Assembly: GCA_020740775.1 (NCBI GenBank)
Contig: JAHEWK010000023.1
Coordinates: 620,001-684,000 of the forward strand
Source: Ilyonectria destructans
Lineage: Eukaryota; Ascomycota; Sordariomycetes; Hypocreales; Nectriaceae
Length of the DNA: 64,000 nt
Direction of reading: 5' to 3'
The notes under the pieces are model-generated. The model was given only the letters and a program-made list of their open reading frames with translations. It was not told the DNA's origin and ran no database searches. The translations under genes were made by a program, and so were the position numbers. Position 1 is the stretch's first letter. The number at the start of each line of letters is the position of its first letter. This document shows, one piece after another, positions 10,510 through 21,796 of the stretch.

Positions 10510-11205
10510 GTTTGGTATGATTTCTTCCTTATTGGTTTCGAATGAGAATGAACAAGGAGCATTTCGTTCTGATTGGGGGTTTTAATATATTATGACATGC
10601 ACGCACCTTCGTCGCAATTACAAATCATCGGTAGCAATGACTCCCGACTTGATTAGTGTATCAAGTCATAATAAGCAAAGGAACGGAAATTTAAGAAAAG
10701 GGTCAACAAACCGATCCATTCACATGAAGGCGAAACCCTGAGCACACTTACACTTCGAGGATGAGTCGCCCTAAGAGAATGACGGAACATTCGGGAGCAG
10801 CTAATGCGACCTGCTTACGCACTAAATTCGGAATTCTAAAAGGGCAATGTCTGTGCTCTATGCTCTGACTGATTCGCGCGCGGCAATTTGAAATCAGATA
10901 TCAGGCTGGTAGATTCGAACCTCAATTGGCTGCTCCACATTGTCGACAGAAACTCAAATCCTTTGTTGTTTTTCAAATACCTTCTCTTGGGCCGGTTCGA
11001 TCACAAAGTCCGTCTCCGTGAAGAATGACGCCCCAGGGGTGGCTCTTAACTCAGCCAATACTTAGATCGCCTTGAAAGGTGATATATTTGGGTCCGCGCT
11101 TCAAGGTGCTCTGTTGGCCCACAACTCTCAGAAATCTTACGACCTCTTTTCCACCTCACCTTCTCCATTGCGCTTTCGTCTACCCCAACGTACCTTGACT
11201 CAAAA
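10510..11205. other. Divergent intergenic region between NmrA-like gene and SDR
   Basis: About 0.7 kb without a gene. Its one notable feature is the third dyad motif. It serves as upstream region for both flanking genes. Confidence 0.5.
10802..10824 (+). promoter_or_regulatory. Dyad motif copy 3
   Basis: TAATGC, 11 bp, GCACTA with core CTTACGCAC, between the divergent NmrA-like and SDR genes. Upstream it shares GAATGACGGAA and GGGAGC with copy 2. All three copies in the window lie within the oxidoreductase island. Confidence 0.42.
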
Positions 11206-12018
11206 ATGTCGGCGTCCCTAAAGTATACCTCCAAGCTTTTTGGAGCACGAGTCTTGATCATCGGTGGCTCTAATGGCATCGGATATGCCGTAGCCGAAGA
11301 CGTCATCGAACATGGAGCTGCGAGCGTCGTCATCTCCAGCTCCAACGCCGACCGCGTTGCGGGTGCCGTGTCTCGGTTGAAGCAGACCTACTCAACGACG
11401 GAATGTCAAATTAGCGGCTTTCCATGCGACCTGAGCCAAGACAGCACCATCGAGTCCAATATCGTCGCTCTCTTCGATGCCGTGACCGCCAACGGTACTC
11501 AGAAACTGGATCACATCGCCTTCACGGCTGGCGAACCGCCTGTTGTGAAGCCACTAGAGGAAGTGGACATCCACTTTATCAAGAAGACGGGCATGATCCG
11601 TGTCTTTGCCCCAATACTAATGGCTAAGCATGCTGTCAAGTATTTGAATCCTGGCCCAGCATCCAGTATCACGTTGACTACTGGTGCCAGTTCAGAGAAG
11701 CCGATCCCCAATTGGGTCGTCCTGGGCTCATACACTGCTGCCTTGAAGGGCTTGGTGAGAAGCCTGGCACTCGATCTCAGACCGATCCGAGTCAACGTGG
11801 CCTGTCATGGCGCAGTTGATACAGACCTTGTCGAGGGACTCATTGGAGAAGTATCGCCGGAACAAAGAGAGCAGGCCCGTAGTGGCCTTGCCAAAGCAAC
11901 TGCGACCGGGGTAATTGGCAAGCCAGAAGATGCCGCCGAGGTATATTTGTACTTTATGAAGGATCGCAACGTGACGGGGACTTCGGTAGATACTGATGGA
12001 GGCATGTTGCTTTTGTAG
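11206..12018 (+). CDS. Short-chain dehydrogenase/reductase-like protein lacking the YxxxK pair, 270 aa
   Basis: The N-terminal fold (VLIIGGSNGIGYAVAEDV, about residues 16-33) matches the SDR cofactor site. HIAFTAGEPP replaces the usual NNAG strand. ITLTTGASS (about 156-164) marks the catalytic Ser strand. The next segment, NWVVLGSYTAALKGLVRSLA, does not place Tyr and Lys four apart at the expected site. The motif RVNVACHGAVDTDL and the C-terminal GTSVDTDGG are normal for SDRs. Several fungal SDRs with this variant helix exist, so this is probably a family trait, not damage. The reaction, if any, is unknown. Intact, single exon, divergent from the NmrA-like gene. Confidence 0.85.
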   Translation: MSASLKYTSKLFGARVLIIGGSNGIGYAVAEDVIEHGAASVVISSSNADRVAGAVSRLKQTYSTTECQISGFPCDLSQDSTIESNIVALFDAVTANGTQKLDHIAFTAGEPPVVKPLEEVDIHFIKKTGMIRVFAPILMAKHAVKYLNPGPASSITLTTGASSEKPIPNWVVLGSYTAALKGLVRSLALDLRPIRVNVACHGAVDTDLVEGLIGEVSPEQREQARSGLAKATATGVIGKPEDAAEVYLYFMKDRNVTGTSVDTDGGMLLL

Positions 12019-12473
12019 AAGAGGTAGCTACCATTTGAAAGCTTGTCCGGTGTGTTGAAGCCGCAAGCGCTTACCTTGTTTTCCCCTCCGCTTGTTCTTG
12101 TCTTGTGATCCATCATGGCTTCCATATATCTGGCCTTCTGCCGGCCTTGGAGAATAGAAAGTGTAAGCCCGGCTCGACGACGATCCAAGAGACTCGTCGC
12201 GAGCGAAGGGGAAGGAATTATCTGATTGCTCATCTAATCCTCCTTTCCGGCCATCAAAAAGTTTGTCCTCGTCAGAAGAGTCAGGGAAATTCGTCAGTGA
12301 AGCTTTGGCTCAAATCTTGACTCCGGGGCTAGCTTGGTGCTATTCCATGCTGAAAATTTCCAACAAACTCGACGACAGGGTAGGGTCTCTAGGCAGCAAT
12401 GAAGTAGAATGCACATGTTTATCGTAGTCAGGTCAAATGTAACACCACGAAACCTTAAAATGTGGAATGATAT

Positions 12474-12535
12474 GAAATGAAATTTATTACGTCCGGGAGG
12501 ACTAACCTCATAGGGCCAGGTGCGTTAGGCTGGGT
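12474..12535 (-). repeat. Degenerate LINE 3' tail
   Basis: GAAATTTATTACGTCCGGGAGG followed by CATAGGGCC resembles the inverted LINE tails at 38.7-38.9 kb (TTTATTTCGCCCGGAGGG, then CTATAGGGCC). It is short and divergent, so this call is tentative. Confidence 0.4.
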
Positions 12536-12546
12536 ACATTCCCAGA

Positions 12547-13267
12547 AGAGTCGTGCTATTCAGATAACCCCTTATTGCTAATCATATAACCTGTCACGTG
12601 AAATTCAGTAATTTCTTCTCTCTTTCCTTACCTTCCCTTCTGCATACCAAAAATTCTATGACAGCTAGAGGTGACCAAGAATCACGCAAAAAGTCTCTTA
12701 GCCAAGGCCGAAGACCTCACCACAATCTCATCTCGTAGGGACGATTGAATGACCGGCATGAAGGTATCGCCGGATGGCGTTGGTGTTGCTGAGAGCCTCA
12801 AGCTAGCCCGGGTTCCCCTTCCGCATCTTCCTCGTGTTCCTCTTCCCCTTGTATTTGTAGCTGTTCGTGAACGAGTTGATGACGGCGTTGAACCCCGTGA
12901 TGTGGGCAAATCCGGCTCAATCTCGGCTTGTGTACGGTTTCGGCGGATACTCGGATTCAGCTGCCGTATATTATAGCAGCTTTGGCTCTGCCTCGTAGCA
13001 GTTGAAGCTGTTGATGAGCGCGTTGACGATGGTGTTGATGAACGCGTTGGTCGCGGGAGGAATTTTGTCAGACGGAGAGATCCGGCCAGGGGTGATGACT
13101 AAGAAAGCAGGGGTCTTGAAGACTATAGATCAGGAAAAGGTACCCAACTCAGACCGTCAGACCCCACTTATGGGGTCACGAGATGTAACCAATTTAGAGG
13201 TCATGTGACTTTACACGTGACGGGTTATATGATTAGCAATAAGGGGTTATATGAATAGCACGACTCT
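12547..13267. mobile_element. MITE, 721 bp, about 54-bp terminal inverted repeats, 6-bp target duplication
   Basis: The left end AGAGTCGTGCTATTCAGATA.. is matched by the inverse of the right end (AGAGTCGTGCTATTCATAT..), with similarity running about 54 bp to CACGTG. The flanks carry the direct repeat CCCAGA (12541-12546 and 13268-13273). The interior is moderately GC-rich and has only short frames without transposase motifs. Lone copies of the same end are at 38565-38597 and 43736-43753. A 6-bp duplication does not fit Tc1/mariner (TA) or hAT (8 bp); the superfamily is not resolved. Confidence 0.8.
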
Positions 13268-13273
13268 CCCAGA

Positions 13274-14501
13274 ATGTGGATACATGATTGCGGGGGCGCT
13301 AGTAGATGCTGAAATGGACAGTATTATTAATACATCATGCTATTCGGACTTATTCGGACTACTCGGACAAATACACAGACGAACAAGCTCTACACAGGTA
13401 CCTAGGTACCTAAGAACATAGGGCACTTGCACCTAAGGCTAGGTACCTGTCTCACAACATGTTCGTCCGCACTCCTTGACGTTTGTCAATACTGAGTTAA
13501 AGACATCCCCTTGCCCCGCCGAATATTTCGCCTGTATGCCCTCTCGTTATCGAATCAATGTTCTTCCGCGGCTTCCATTCCTTCCATTCCTTCTTGGCGC
13601 ATCATGACGTCATATCTTTATCACAAGCAATTGCCATTCTGCCAGGTGCACAAAAACGGGGTCTGGAGGAATCCTACGAATAGAGAGATACATTGAAGCA
13701 TATAGTTACAACATTGTTGTGAGGGGTAAAAGAAAGGATTCTTCACTAAGCTCATACAACCCATTTTTTTTAATCCTTACACTCTGAGGGATGCATGAAT
13801 GAGAGGTGACAACTATGATTACCCATTGAAAAACTGTTGCTCCGCTGGTTGTGGGGAGATAGATACAGGATTGATAATCTCAAGTTCTCCAACATGAGTC
13901 AAAGCGAGGTACAGGCCCACAATTTAACCTCGTAAGCAGAGATCAGTCTGGTCTGTAGGATCAATGATGGGTTTAGGGTGTCGGATTTCGGTTGTGTTTG
14001 GGAGGGCTCAGCCAATAAGGTCGCGCCTTGGATGAACAGCACCCTTGTCGATTCCAGGAACTAGTACGCATCGGGTTTAAATGGAACTCTATCCCTGTTA
14101 AACAGCATTACCCCGGTTCGTTTGATAAGATAATGATGGATCCAATACGCCTAGGTCAATGAAGAGATAAGCAAAGGATCAACTGATCTGACTTCAAAGA
14201 TGATTGTATTGATTGATCTTGGGTCCTTCCGGACCCCTCTTTCCGTGAGGGATTTAACTGTCAATCTCACCCCCCTCTATGACTGGGATCAGGATATTGA
14301 TGTATTAGAGGATTGCGTCACCCGAGGGTCAATCCAACACTTTGCACACGGAAACTGCGGCACAAAAGTTAAACGAGGACTCTTGCTGGACACACAAACA
14401 TGCAAACATACAAACACACCAAAAAAATTAAACACAAATAAAGAAGTAAAATACTGTCCTGTATGATATCTAGCCTCTAGGCGCTATGCAACTCTACTAA
14501 T
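13274..14501. other. Intergenic, 1.2 kb
   Basis: No gene recognised. It includes a perfect 16-bp palindrome of tandem GGTACCT units at 13396-13411 and related GGTACCT copies nearby. Confidence 0.4.
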
Positions 14502-14955
14502 TTGGTCATAGTGCAGGGGTTAGACTACCAAAGGCGACATACTTTGGTGGTCCGCCGAGAGAGGGACGAGGAAGAACAGGCGGGGGATCTCACCAGCGTC
14601 TTAGGGGCGCTCGACGAAGAGTTTGCGGAGAAGGAGCGACTCTCGCACGGACAGGAATGGTGTGCGCCTGTGCCCCACGAGAGGAAGGTGAAGACGGTCC
14701 AGAACTTTTACAAGGCGTTTCATGAGACGAGGACGTTACCGATCCTCACCTGCATGTTCTGCTATCGTAAATACAGCAGGGTACAGCTGGAGGACGTTGA
14801 GTGGATTGGTGGATCGCAAGTCCCGTCGAGAAGAGCGATGGATCACCTCTCAAGTGCCTCCGGTGCTTCCCCATAGGGGAGAAGATTTGTGGGTGTGCTG
14901 ACTGTGTGAGGCAGACAATGTGAGCGTTGCCAAGGTTGTTCTATTGTATCTCGAC
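14502..14955 (+). pseudogene. Possible Helitron replicase N-terminal fragment
   Basis: The frame to 14876 reads QEWCAPVPHERKVKTVQNFY, then LPILTCMFCYRKYSRVQLED. After a frame change the DNA continues LKCLRCFPIGEKICGCADC. A Cys-rich block ahead of the helicase-like part is found in fungal Helitron Rep/Hel proteins, and this resembles one. No Rep, helicase or terminal hairpin was found beside it. The fragment is broken and short, so the family is a suggestion; another transposon or host zinc protein is possible. Confidence 0.4.
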
Positions 14956-16388
14956 TTAGTTAGTTTGAATACAAGACTTAATTTTCCACTCGGCAAGGCT
15001 CGTATTGGAGAGTTCTCAAAGAAGAAGTCCAATCCAATCATGTGTTACGGGCTGTACTTACCATGGTACCCTCAGGCAGTGTAAACAGGACTCCGCCGCT
15101 CCAGGACCGATGCCGAGGTAGCATGCAAGTAGGCGCAGTCTTACCCTGTAGATTTGGAGGCGACTGTGTGGGGTCTAGGTCGTGAGCAGGTTCCGTCACA
15201 ACCGCCAGATGCTGCAAAGGCGGTTTCACGGAGAGCGTGTCGGGATTTGACGTGCCGGGATCAAAGATAAAGACGTTTCGTCGCTCCATGCTGCGATGCT
15301 TCATGCTGATCAAATCAGGCGGAAGTCACTACCTGGTACGGTACTAGCTTTATACAAGCAATGCTACCATTCTAGAACTTTCCAAACTTTCACTACGGTG
15401 ATGTACCGGTGCGCGGCTAACCTTAAAGAGGAAGGCGGTGAGCCGATTCTGCCAGTTAGTTCTGAGAACAAAAGGCTGATGTATCGATGTGTGAAGTACT
15501 ACTGTAGGCAGTATGTATCGTAACTTGTTAAATTACCATTTTTCTGGCCCGTGCACGCATCGCATCTTGGAAAACCCCTCTCGAGAAAAGAGGGGGCCGG
15601 AGGCATCCTTGATCAATACAATCATCTTTGGTCTCCACATCGTATTGAACGTTATCACTCTGATCGAATTGACCGTATCGGATCCATCAACGATTACAAC
15701 CGCGTACGATAAAATCAATCAATCAATCAATCACTACGGAGTAATCCTTGCGTGATTAGGCCGGTAGCCCAACACACGCTGCCAGGGGAGTCGGGGCTGA
15801 TTCGAGAGACCCAAACGCGACGCGACATGAAGCGAAACCGCGAGGTCCCCGCTACGTCTCGGCTTCAGCTTAGGGAGTATGAAGAGGCTTGCAGCCAACG
15901 TGTACTTAGGGCATTTCCGGATTAACTCTTATTACGATCCGATTCTTATTGCCCCACAAAAGCTAACAGGGATACCATCCGGCCAAACGAGCGATTACAC
16001 TGGTTAAGGGCCAGGGAAGGAGGGGACCTTTGAGACGGGACGCGGGAGGAGCAGGGAGTCCCACTTCAGGAATCGCCTGCCATCCAGCATCACGTGTTGC
16101 GGCGAAACCGACAGGGTCAAATTAGTGACCCAGGCAACCAGACTGTGTGGATATGACCAACCAACATAAAAACAATGCCGGCACATCCGCTCATTCTCCA
16201 ATCAGTCTCAGAGCCCTCCAAAGCCTTCGCGATTCCGGTACTTCTATCATCTTACCAGCTGAAACCGCATCTCGCCTGGTCTCAACGACCGGTGAGCGTG
16301 AGCTTTAAGGAGCCAACCCGCAACGGTCTTGGTACTTCATCGGGGTACCGTCCTCTCAACCTTTGTTTTTACTGTGGCCACAAAGACC
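14956..16388. other. Intergenic, 1.4 kb, holding one dispersed repeat
   Basis: No convincing gene. A repeat related to 25.7 kb occupies 15545-15735. The rest contains short frames without recognisable motifs and forms the upstream region of the gene at 16389. Confidence 0.4.
15545..15735 (+). repeat. Dispersed hairpin repeat, copy A
   Basis: A hairpin CCCCTCTCGAGAAAAGAGGGG is followed by a segment matching the inverted copy near 25.7 kb: TTGATCGAATTGACCGTA-type sequence, then GGATCC. In both copies one frame preserves the peptide LIELTVxDP. It ends in AATCAATCAATC units. The nature of the repeat is unresolved. Confidence 0.5.
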
Positions 16389-19163
16389 ATGGCGGAACCC
16401 GACCCCCCGCCCTCTTTGCTCCAGATCAGAGCCATGGAAGAGTGCGTGTCACAAGTCTGCCAACATCTCGAGGACATCAAGTCTCCTTATCTTTTGTATC
16501 AGGAGCAGGTGGCAGTGCTGAAGGATAGTGTTGAGCAGGAGTGGGCGCGCGTTTCGTCCAACCTCACCCGGCAAGACTTGACAACCCTGCAACAGAGCAC
16601 ACTGAAGCTCGGTGGTCAGTTGAGGGAACTGGAGCTCAAGCACGCCGCTACCATCAAGGAAGACGACAAGGCGTACAGAGCCTCACTGGAAGCACAAGTT
16701 AGAAAGCTCTGCAGGGATATGGTCGACATATTTGGGAGATCCTTGGTGACGGAGGCCCTACAGGAATGCCCAACGGAGCCTGTGCCAGGATCGCGCAATC
16801 CTGCTAACGGGCCCCTTGCTCCAACAGACGCCACATCGCAAGAGAACACACAGTCAGCATCTCAACACAACGCTACAGATACACCGCCCAATGTTGAGTC
16901 TAAAGATGCCAACATGCAAGAACCCGACAGCACCGAAGACCAGACCACACCCACCAACTCGTCCATGTCCATCAATCCCGTTAGTCCAAGGCTCCGATCC
17001 TAACCTCAAGTCCTGCTTCCCCGCTAATATGTCTAGAAAAAAAGAATGGGATCTGTCGTCTCAGGTACACAAAAACGTGCCCGAATGGGGCAAACTGAGC
17101 CTGCAGAGACCAAAAGAACCATCGAGTTCGATGAGGTCTTCCAAGATGGGAATGCCACTATAAAGCATACGATAGTCCAGTTCCGTGACGAGTGGTACAT
17201 TCTTCTGTGCGATGAGCACGGACTCAGTTTCAAACATCATCCCATCATGTCGGCCGCCAAGCATCTCAACGGGAGGGCTCATGGTAAGCTGCCTAAAGAC
17301 CACGAAATGGCTATCAAGCACCTGGGTGTTCGTGTTCTAAACTGCAGCGCAAAACTCGCAGAGGAGAACAATAGGGTATGTCTGGTGGCATATCGAACGG
17401 GATACGACCCGTCAAAGTTGCGCACGCGAACCAAGAATAAAACTTCTGAATCCATTCACGTCTCGCCGCTTCTCGAACAAACAGATCAACATGTAGACGC
17501 GCCGTTGGGCAACAGGGGAAGCGCATGTGTGAATGGTAGGGGCAAGAGTAGCCGGAGACCGCGAAAAACGTTTGATGGAATTGTTGATCCAACTCCAGGC
17601 GGCATTTATCTCGGATACTGGTCAAAGTCCAGGGAGTGGCAAGCTGTACTCGTTCTCCCTGGAGTTGCCACCGAGCAACCCATTGATATTGGCTTCTCAG
17701 GCACAATCCAGGACCTAGGTCTCACAGAACAACTACCACCGTGTTACACTTATGATCCCCAGACGGGTATTCTTGATTGGCAAGAGGACTACAAAGATGG
17801 AGGTCCTTTGGTTACAGAGCGACAATTTCCCGTCATGTACTTTGATGGCTTGGATTTTCCGAGCGAAAGCTCAGTTGGCTGGGTGGCAGCCAACGATCTC
17901 CAGCCTGTTGATACTCAAGATTCCAGCTTCGAGCTAACTCCTCACTTCAAATCGGTCCTGGATTTTTTGGAGACCCAAAGAAGCAAACAGGTCGAGAATT
18001 CAAATCTCGAGAACGTGGGGCAAACGGACTTAAGACTGGGCCCGGCAGACATCGACACTCTGGATTCTACGGTCGTTGCCGCACCAGCGGCTTTACCGGC
18101 AGAACAAAGCCAAGAGGAACAGTCAAGTCCCCAACCTGGCCTTAGCCAAAATAATTGTCAATCAGATGACCAAGAGGCGCCACTGTCGTCCGAAGAAGGC
18201 CGCACCAACAACGTGGCGGGCTTGCCACCGAGCAGAGCTGACTTTCATCACAACCTTAGTCCTGATTTGAAGACTCTCCATGAAAATCAAAACCCCAACG
18301 TTGTGGCCATAATCAGCGATTTCTCCAGCAATGCAGCGTCGGCAGCGGCCACAGGAACTCCTCCAGCTGGCGACCGGCCCGAACCCGTCATCTCACCTTC
18401 GATGTCTTTATCTGTACAACCAGTCACGGCTCCAACCCCAGACAACCAAGGCGAACGTGACAGTTCGCTCAGGAATAGAAAATTGCTCCAAATAGCAGCT
18501 GATGGCTGCAGACGGAATGGGTGGTTGGACCAGGGCGGCCCTTCAGCAGTGGGTGAAGTGGATGGGACCCGAGCAGCCGCAAGCCGACAAAGTCGCATTT
18601 CACCACTAGCAGACGGTCCAATCCATCCAAGCCAAGCCCATATTGCACCAGACCCACTTCGATTTCAAGCGAAGGACCAAGGGAAAGACATGGAGCCACC
18701 CCCAATTGCAATACAGGCTACGGAGCGACCTAAGATTGATGATCAGCGCCTCGACCTATTGAGACAGCCGCATAGTGCCGAGGGTCCGACATCTTTTCAT
18801 AAAGAACACCCCCATACATCAAATGTGGTATCGAACGATGAACGCGATATTCAAGTAGGACCACCACAAGGACCCGGGTCCTCCCCCCTTCACCAATCAA
18901 GCTTCGTCCTCCCCGTTCCGCGGAATCTCAACGTAGGCCTCACAGTACCAGCAATGTATCAACTACGGCCCCTCAATCCCATGCCGCCCAATCAGACTAC
19001 CCCGCAGCCTTTTCCCCAGTCTCAGTTAACCGACAATACACACTCAGTTAGCTGCCAAGAACCTATCTTGAGTCCCGACTATCGACTAGTCACGCTTCCC
19101 CCCCTCACAATACCAAGCATGTCGACAAGACCTAGTCTACAACCACATTCCGTTGGTAACTAG
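16389..19163 (+). CDS. Hypothetical fungal protein with Cys/His finger-like block, 905 aa
   Basis: Exon 1 (16389-16979) and exon 2 (17037-19163) join in frame through a 57-bp intron (GTTAGT, branch GCTAAT, TCTAG). The start has a strong context (ACCATGGCG). Residues about 20-105 are predicted coiled coil. Residues about 225-290 contain WYILLCDEHGLSF and AAKHLNGRAHGK, a Cys/His spacing like a small zinc finger, also seen in other fungal hypothetical proteins. A conserved-looking globular stretch follows (GIYLGYWSKSREWQAVLVLP). The C-terminal half is rich in Pro, Ser and Gln and probably disordered. Nuclear DNA or chromatin binding is a reasonable guess, not shown. Intact, and flanked by transposon remnants. 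Confidence 0.7.
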
Positions 19164-19643
19164 GCTCCTAACGCATCGCTGCGTTTATTGCCATGTCCAG
19201 CCCAAACCCGCCTTCAGCGAACTCGGCATCATCACTAACGAATGGACAATCAAGCCAACTCCACCCACGACATCCCTCGGAACCAGATACCCGGTGGGGG
19301 TGTTCTTACCCTCATTGTTCAAAGCGTTATGTTACACTAGTTTGGAGGGACAAACATATCTAGGACTGTCACTCAGCACACTAAATCAATTAGCTTGTAT
19401 TAAATATTGAACTGCTTCCTTGGATTTAATAATGTGGATCTTAAACGTAATCTTGCAGGAAGAATAGGTTCTGCTCTTATATTATGTCAGACGGAATAGC
19501 TACACTAGGAAAACCCTGTCTTTGAACCACTTTGTTTCGAAGATGGGAATGTGATGAAGCCTTAATGAATTGGACATCCTGTTTTAAATTACGTAGACTA
19601 TGAATAACGCAAACGCCTCACAATCCTACCGTTATGGATCCAT
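19164..19643. other. Intergenic, 0.5 kb
   Basis: AT-rich DNA with no gene. It may include the degraded 5' part of the hAT element whose transposase fragment begins at 19644, but I could not identify its end. Confidence 0.35.
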
Positions 19644-20730
19644 ATGTGGATTTCGTGGTATGGTTTTGAACCCTGGATAGAGGCGTTGGAACGGAGCCCT
19701 GCGCAAGTCCATATTGCCTTTGATGGATGGACCTCCCGCAACCGGCATGGTTTCTTAGTTATCAACGCTCAGTTCCTTGACTCTACGTTTGAGCCGAAGA
19801 AGGTCATCCTCAATCTACCTCATATGGAAGGGAATCACACTGGGATCAATATCGCTGCTTAGGTCACAGAGGTCTTGAAGGAGTTTAGTCTGGTGACCAA
19901 CCCAAGGCAACCCGGCTACTTCACGGTCGATAACGCCTCAAACAACGATACAGCACTGGCAGAGCTTTCAGCACTCAAGGGGATTGACGGTCTCAACCCT
20001 CTCAAGGCTCGGGTTCGTTGCTTTGGGCACATCATCAACTTGGTTACCCGTGCCTTGTTATTTTCAAAGGAAGACCATCTCCCTGAGGATATTGGTGTTG
20101 ACGACTTTGATAGCTGGAGGAAGTTTGGACCTGTTGGCCGCCTACACAGTCTTGTGGTCTGGATACACCGATCTCAGCTAGCAGCAGACTACCTGCGCAA
20201 TATCCCGAGGGAGGCAGGCTGCCCTAGGATCCTTGATGTGGTCGTTGATGATGCTACCCGGTGGCTCTCTCAGTCCTACATGATGCAACGGGCTCTTGAT
20301 CTACAGCCATGCATTGAGGAACTTGTTGGTGAGGCGGTTTCACAGTTTGCAACCGGGCGATCTCATTCTCAGCGTCAAAGGGGTCCTCTTGCAGGTCTCT
20401 ATCTACCAGGTAAGAAGCCATCATGTCTTGATGATGAGAACCTTCTTGATAAGAATGACTGGAATGCAATCCGGTGGTTCTACGGCATCTTAGGGCACTT
20501 TGAGAAGTAGGTCAAGAAGCTGGAAGGCGACAACAGCTCGAGTTCGCCGTGGAGGCAAGAAGAGCCGGCTCAGTGGTATCTGGGGAGTCTTCTCATCATT
20601 TGAGGACCTTCTTCACAAGCTTGAAGATGCCAAGATTGAGGCACAAGGTCGCCCAGAGCAATATCCCAGGGATGTAATCAATATCGCCCTTGCCATACTT
20701 CAGATCATGCTAGCTGTTCTGCCACTGCAA
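19644..20730 (+). pseudogene. hAT transposase fragment, dead
   Basis: The frame carries VHIAFDGWTSRNRHGFLVI (the hAT DxWTS region), then VRCFGHIINLVTRALLF (CxxHxxNL) and DDATRWLSQSYM (RW motif). In-frame TAG stops at 19860-19862 and 20508-20510 break it. A frame shift follows, after which the DNA still resembles hAT sequence to about 20720 (GIWGVFSSFEDLLHKLEDAK). Neither the BED finger nor the C-terminal dimerisation domain is present. It is related to, but much more degraded than, the element at 49068-52147. Confidence 0.8.
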
Positions 20731-21796
20731 GCTGAAGCTGGGTGTATCAGCAACAGCCGGGAAGACGCCAGCGCAGACGAGGAACGTAGCCAAGTAGCGG
20801 ACATCAGGGAACAGCGCCGGAATACCCTCTGTTTAAGAATGTGTTCAGCTTCACAGCAGGGCATGGTGCTTTGGCGAGTCAACAATGAAGAGAAGCTGCC
20901 CATGGCAATCCCGACTTTGCATGAACGATGCCATATGCAAGTGCCGAGGTAAAGCAGTTCGGCAGCGGGGGAAGGACATGAAGAGTCTGTATCGCGGGCC
21001 CATCTCGCGCCGATGGTTGAAGTAGGTTATATACTGTCAAGAGGTCAAAGATGTGTGTATTGTTATGATTATCACGAGCTAGCTAGGCGAGGGAATTGGA
21101 GCCTGTATGAGGTCCCGGCTGCCTGAGGCCACAGCCGCCATAGGCGGCCGTAGGCTTCCTTCAACATATACAAAGCAACGAGCCACAATGACTTCAAAAT
21201 GCTCACCCTAGACGCGATGCTCGGCTCCTCTTTCAAGATTGCTGCTATTGAGCAAGGCATGGGCCGAGACTTGATCAAGTCGAGCATCGTCAGCATTCGA
21301 CGCCGCATTCGATTCCCGTCTTGGGAGAGCTTGTTGGGCCAACATCAGACATGTCCCACGCCATTGAAAACAATGTGCGAGTCTCCACCCTTCATTTTTC
21401 CTACCCTGGGCAAATGGCCACGACAGACAACTTTGCAACCTGTCTCCCTGTTGAAATGAGCAGGTTGTGTTGATTGAAGAAGAAGAAAACTACCCGTTGG
21501 CATTGTGGGGCAAGCCAGCGGAAGCTATTGACAAGAAGGCATCCACATCCCAGCCACTAATGGATCGGAATAGCAATTGATCCGTCAAACAACGGATCTC
21601 AACACTCCCCACGAACAAGGTGCTGGTGCCGTCTTCAAGTTGAGTCTGTGGGGGGAGAGGTGGTTGTCGGGCCAACGCGTTGGCTAGCTGACTAATCAAA
21701 CCCAATTCCGCTTTAATCATCAGGTCAACCACGTCAACCACGTCTCAATCAAGCAACACTCCACGTCGGTTTAATGCATTTAGTGTACCCCAAACC
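20731..21796. other. Intergenic, 1.1 kb
   Basis: No gene recognised. A GC-rich hairpin-prone patch lies near 21120-21150 (GCCGCCATAGGCGGC). It forms the upstream region of the PD-(D/E)XK-like gene. Confidence 0.4.

Noticed and set aside
13396..13411. GGTACCT palindrome as an operator
   Set aside because: Short GGTACCT tandem palindromes recur as simple repeats; no gene start lies nearby.
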